Origin: Oscillospiraceae bacterium | Lineage (GTDB): Bacteria > Bacillota > Clostridia > Oscillospirales > Ruminococcaceae | Assembly (NCBI GenBank): GCA_015067185.1 | Contig: SVMZ01000005.1 | Span: forward strand, 1-64,000 | Length of the DNA stretch: 64,000 nucleotides | Direction of reading: 5' to 3' | Part shown: positions 61,032 to 64,000 of the stretch, piece after piece | Layout: the number at the start of each line of letters is the position of its first letter | Position numbering within the stretch: position 1 is the first letter of the stretch | Made by a program: the position numbers and the translations under genes | The notes under the pieces: model-generated | The model's input: only the letters and a program-made list of their open reading frames with translations | Databases searched by the model: none | What the model was told of the DNA's origin: nothing

Positions 61032-61588
61032 AAGAGAAAGCCCTCCTTTTTAAGATGTGTTTTAAGGCCGCTGCGAAGACGAAAAAGTAAGCTTTTTACA
61101 GCGGACTGGGTCATGCCGCAGGAGGCGGCAATATCGGAGAGGGGATCAAGAAAGAAATATCTCATAAGAAATACGTTGCGATCCCGTTCAGAAAGGGTGC
61201 GAAGATAGGATTCGATGGTACCGGTGAGCAGAGAGAGTTCCACGGCAGATTCAGGAGTGTCATTGCCGGAAACACATTCGTTCAGCTCTTCCAGAGAGAG
61301 GGAATATTCGGTTATGCGGCGTTTGGAAGCGTTTTTGCGGCGGAAAAGATCGATGGAAAGCTCCCGTGTGATTTTTGCGAGATAGCCGCGCAGGATCTGA
61401 GGACGATGTGGGGGAATGGAGTTCCATACCCTCAGGTAAGTATCATTGACAGCTTCGGCGCTGTCGGAAGGATCATTTAAAATATTGAAAGATATTTTTT
61501 TCAGATATCGTCCGTATTTTTTATCTGTTTCAGATACTGCGTTTTCGCTGCGATTCCAGTATAACTGTACAATGGAACTGTCATCCAT
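61028..61588 (-). CDS. ECF-type RNA polymerase sigma factor
   Basis: This 186-residue sigma-70-family protein has region 2 (KYGRYLKKISFNILNDPSDSAEAVNDTYLRVWNSIPPHRP, where the DxxD/DTYxRVW motif is conserved) and region 4 (LSERDRNVFLMRYFFLDPLSDIAASCGMTQSAVKSLLFRLRSGLK, with the HTH). Regions 1 and 3 are absent, as in ECF factors. ATG 61588 follows AAGGAGG by 9 bases; the longer frame upstream is hydrophobic and spurious. The 4-base overlap with the serpin gene implies translational coupling and equal amounts. Confidence 0.9.
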   Translation of the reverse strand: MDDSSIVQLYWNRSENAVSETDKKYGRYLKKISFNILNDPSDSAEAVNDTYLRVWNSIPPHRPQILRGYLAKITRELSIDLFRRKNASKRRITEYSLSLEELNECVSGNDTPESAVELSLLTGTIESYLRTLSERDRNVFLMRYFFLDPLSDIAASCGMTQSAVKSLLFRLRSGLKTHLKKEGFLL

Positions 61589-61707
61589 GAAAAAACCTCC
61601 TTGTCGTTGTAAGACGTCTTCATGAATAGATACCGTAAAAAAAGTAAAAAAGTTTTGTGCCGCAAGAAAATTATAACATAATGATTGGAAAAGGAAAAGA
61701 AACACAA

Positions 61708-61748
61708 AAAGAATGTACATCGCTCTTGTAGCTGTACATTCTTTTTGT
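61708..61748 (-). terminator. terminator
   Basis: AAAGAATGTACA and TGTACATTCTTT form a 12-base stem with T-runs on both strands. It closes the gene at 61751-62305 and insulates the sigma/serpin operon. Confidence 0.85.
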
Positions 61749-61750
61749 GT

Positions 61751-62305
61751 TTATATGGTTTGAAGCAGTTTGGATCGAAAAGGTGTTTTTGACAGACAGG
61801 AGGTGTGTTTGGAAGATAGCTGAAAGGGGGCTTGGTATGAGGAGGCTTTCAGGATACGTTCCAGTTCATCGGAAATAGTATTCCGCCAAAAATCTGAGTT
61901 GTTATAGAAAAGGCTGACAGCGGCTACGGTATAACCGTTGAAATATTTACCTCCCACCGTGAGATAGTTTTTCTTTATCAGAGGAATGATTGTTTCAAGA
62001 CAGGAGATATCGTCCGAAAATTGCATCAAAGTACCGTCATATCCCATCCAGCCAAACCAATTGTGCAGATCAGGGCGGCGCTCCCAGCGCATGACAGCGG
62101 CAATGAATTCTGCGGAAATGTGTTGCTCAGCGCAGATGCGAATCACATCTTCAGCCAGATGACGGGATTCGGGGTGCATATATTCTTTCAATATTTCCGC
62201 ATCGAGATTGCTTACTGTTCTCAAGTCATAATCAGAGGCCATTGCGGTGATATTCATGGAAAAGAAAAGTAAAGCAGAGAGTGTAAGAAGTAAAAATTTT
62301 TTCAT
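61751..62305 (-). CDS. secreted glucosaminidase/lysozyme-like domain protein
   Basis: This 184-residue protein has a signal peptide (about 1-23, MKKFLLLTLSALLFFSMNITAMA). The mature part has CAEQHISAEFIAAVMRWERRPDLHNWFGWMGYDG, the pattern of glucosaminidase-type domains, where the acidic residue (Glu in RWER) after an AAVM-like helix is catalytic, followed by an NWFGW motif (N-x-FG-x). It may trim cell-wall glycan. The domain is close to minimal size. No ribosome site is clear before the ATG. A leader hairpin lies upstream. Confidence 0.6.
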   Translation of the reverse strand: MKKFLLLTLSALLFFSMNITAMASDYDLRTVSNLDAEILKEYMHPESRHLAEDVIRICAEQHISAEFIAAVMRWERRPDLHNWFGWMGYDGTLMQFSDDISCLETIIPLIKKNYLTVGGKYFNGYTVAAVSLFYNNSDFWRNTISDELERILKASSYQAPFQLSSKHTSCLSKTPFRSKLLQTI

Positions 62306-62314
62306 GTTTCTGTA

Positions 62315-62347
62315 AAAGAGCGAACGGATATCCGATATGCGCTCTTT
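62315..62347 (-). promoter_or_regulatory. leader hairpin upstream of the secreted protein
   Basis: AAAGAGCG (62315-62322) pairs with CGCTCTTT (62340-62347), and the loop holds the perfect palindrome CGGATATCCG (62325-62334). Only four T follow on the minus strand. It could be a weak attenuator or an operator. Confidence 0.45.
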
Positions 62348-62682
62348 GGAATCCGCCTTTCTGTTGATTTTAAAGTGCCGTGAGTGATGATAGTATTGTC
62401 AGAAACAGGAAAAATATACAGGATATTTTGGAGAGACAGAAAACAATCCGCAAAATGAAAAAAATGATGTGTTTTCCAAAGAAATAATTCAAAAAACGCT
62501 TTTATTTTAATTGATTTGGTGGTATAATATTTATCAATAGTATGCTTATTGACAGATGATTATCTTTTTTTCATATTTTATTGAGGATGAAAGACTTTTG
62601 GAATGTGGCAAGAGAGTCTGAAAGTCTTGGTTATTCGCGCATAAATGCATAGGTGCATGAATTGAATGAAGGGGAGTTTTGG
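62348..62682. other. intergenic region upstream of murA
   Basis: A TATAAT box at 62523-62528 with a poor TTTTAT -35 at 62500-62505 is the likely murA promoter. Nothing else is seen in the rest of the AT-rich interval. Confidence 0.45.
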
Positions 62683-63972
62683 TTGGAAAAGTATGTGGTT
62701 GAAGGCGGAGCACGTTTGTGCGGCACCGTCGAAATAAGTGGGGCAAAGAATGCAGCACTGGCTATTCTTGCAGCAACAATTCTTGCGGAAGAGCCATGCA
62801 TAATTGAAAATATACCGAATATAAACGATACTTCTGTTTCACTTAAAATCCTGAAGGATATGGGTGCAACGGTAAGACTTCTTGATAAAAATACAGTTTA
62901 TGTGGATGCCTCTGTGCTGACCAGTCCGATGGTTCCATATGAGCATGCCAAGAGAATGAGAGCTTCTTATTATTATTTGGGATCTCTGCTCGGAAGATAC
63001 CATAAGGCAGATGTTTCCATGCCGGGCGGATGTAATCTGGGTGTTCGTCCCATTGATCAGCATATCAAAGGCTTCAGAGCGTTGGGATGCACAGTGGATA
63101 TTGTACAGGGCGGTATCATCAGTGCAAGAGCGCAGGAGCTGGTTGGAAGTCATATCTATTTTGAAATATCTTCCGTTGGCGCAACCATCAATGTGATGCT
63201 TGCGGCTGTAAAGGCGGAGGGTGTTACCATTCTTGAAAATGTTGCCAAGGAGCCTCATGTGGTGGATTTGGCAAACTTCCTCAACTCAATGGGTGCTGAT
63301 ATCCGCGGCGCGGGTACCGATGTAATAAAGATCCATGGAGTTAAACACTTGGGAGGAACCAACTATACAATTATCCCCGATCAAATTGAGGCGGGTACTT
63401 TTATGGTTGCTGCAGCAGCAACCGGTGGAGATGTACTGGTATCCAACGTGATTCCAAAGCATCTGGAATCCATATCGGAGAAATTGATAAAGGCAGGTGC
63501 CGTGGTTGAAGAATATGACGATGCGGTCAGAGTTTACCGGCACGGTCCCATCAATAAAATAACACTCAAAACGCTGCCTCATCCCGGATTTCCCACAGAT
63601 ATGCAGCCCCAGATGGTGGCCATGCTGTGTGCAGCCGAGGGAACCAGCGTAATTACGGAAAGTGTATTTGAAAACAACCGTTTTAAATATGTGGACGAGC
63701 TCAGTAGAATGGGCGCACACATACAGGTGGATGGAAAAATTGCCGTTGTGGAAGGGGTTCCCAAGTTGACAGGAGCACCTGTAAAAGCAACCGATCTTCG
63801 TGCAGGGGCCGCTATGGTGATTGCGGGCCTGATGGCAGAAGGTGTAACCGAGATTGAAGATATTTATCACATTGAGCGCGGTTATGAGGATTTTCTGGAC
63901 AAGCTGAAAATGCTTGGCGCAGATGTAAAATACATCTGTAAGCCGGATTTGGATATGCCGGAGGCGCTTTAA
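62683..63972 (+). CDS. murA: UDP-N-acetylglucosamine 1-carboxyvinyltransferase
   Basis: This 429-residue enzyme performs the first committed step of peptidoglycan synthesis, adding enolpyruvate to UDP-GlcNAc. The EPSP-synthase fold is visible: ISGAKNAALAILAATILA, MRASYYYLGSLLGR, and PGGCNLGVRPIDQH with the catalytic Cys (target of fosfomycin in most species) in GGCNLG. The C-terminal half includes GFPTDMQPQMVAML and DLRAGAAMVIAGLMAEG. The TTG start at 62683 follows AAGGGGAG by about 6 bases; an ATG at 62653 lies upstream of the ribosome site. Confidence 0.94.
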   Translation: MEKYVVEGGARLCGTVEISGAKNAALAILAATILAEEPCIIENIPNINDTSVSLKILKDMGATVRLLDKNTVYVDASVLTSPMVPYEHAKRMRASYYYLGSLLGRYHKADVSMPGGCNLGVRPIDQHIKGFRALGCTVDIVQGGIISARAQELVGSHIYFEISSVGATINVMLAAVKAEGVTILENVAKEPHVVDLANFLNSMGADIRGAGTDVIKIHGVKHLGGTNYTIIPDQIEAGTFMVAAAATGGDVLVSNVIPKHLESISEKLIKAGAVVEEYDDAVRVYRHGPINKITLKTLPHPGFPTDMQPQMVAMLCAAEGTSVITESVFENNRFKYVDELSRMGAHIQVDGKIAVVEGVPKLTGAPVKATDLRAGAAMVIAGLMAEGVTEIEDIYHIERGYEDFLDKLKMLGADVKYICKPDLDMPEAL

Positions 63973-64000
63973 AAAAGTAAAATTGTTTTGAAATCATGGA

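Noticed and set aside
61589..61720. N-terminal hydrophobic extension of the sigma factor
   Set aside because: AAGGAGG before the ATG at 61588 marks the real start; a hydrophobic head is not expected on a sigma factor.
1..64000. CRISPR array or prophage
   Set aside because: No regularly spaced repeats, Cas genes, integrase, terminase or tail genes were seen.

Overview
The window reads as chromosome from an endospore-forming, largely anaerobic member of the Clostridia, probably gut-associated. Evidence: a mazG-hup-rqcP-yabP-yabQ-divIC-yabR sporulation/division block, two T-box leaders (leu and thr), a HemZ-type radical SAM enzyme, rubrerythrin/rubredoxin oxygen defence, strong AGGAGG ribosome sites with several GTG/TTG starts, and moderate GC. 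No prophage, insertion sequence, CRISPR array or rRNA was seen. One tRNA with a CAU anticodon is present.

Layout. 1-9.3 kb is an accessory, scarred region: glycoside hydrolases (an NE/TEW TIM barrel and a DUF2961/GH172 protein), a GNAT, an ABM monooxygenase, small unknown proteins, an EamA exporter, a small ferredoxin and an intact flavoprotein-rubredoxin-rubrerythrin fusion. Between them lie broken 3' ends of two other rubrerythrin genes, one broken 3' end of a glycosidase paralogue, and a frameshifted small gene. 9.3-17.3 kb carries a Nudix protein, arylamine N-acetyltransferase, SDR, C39-like peptidase, GH2 glycosidase and a secreted transglutaminase-like protein with two tandem beta-rich repeats. 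17.5-30 kb is a co-directional housekeeping run (recJ, relA/spoT, dtd, MBL hydrolase, hemZ, uridine-kinase-like, zinc-ribbon protein, pnp, amidohydrolase, SpoVB/MATE-like flippase). 30-33.5 kb is the sporulation/division block. 33.6-39.2 kb holds a PHP phosphoesterase, a transaldolase-like enzyme, an S1 protein and two poorly characterised genes.

39.6-49.3 kb is mostly minus strand: tRNA, a T-box-controlled ridA-leuA-leuC-leuD-leuB operon, a PHP protein, a Gfo/Idh/MocA oxidoreductase, and thrS without a TGS domain behind its own T-box. 49.7-59.4 kb has an OFA-type MFS carrier, a YitT protein, a GDSL hydrolase, an RpiB-like isomerase, a copper ATPase with a CopZ-like C-terminal domain, a GH20-like enzyme and a HerA/DUF853 ATPase. 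59.5-64 kb contains an ECF sigma factor translationally coupled to a membrane-anchored serpin, a secreted glucosaminidase-like protein and murA.

The most interesting unit is the ECF sigma/serpin pair. The serpin occupies the position, and has the N-terminal layout, of an anti-sigma factor, which suggests protease-triggered transmembrane signalling. The gene debris in the first 9 kb is the clearest sign of recent local rearrangement.
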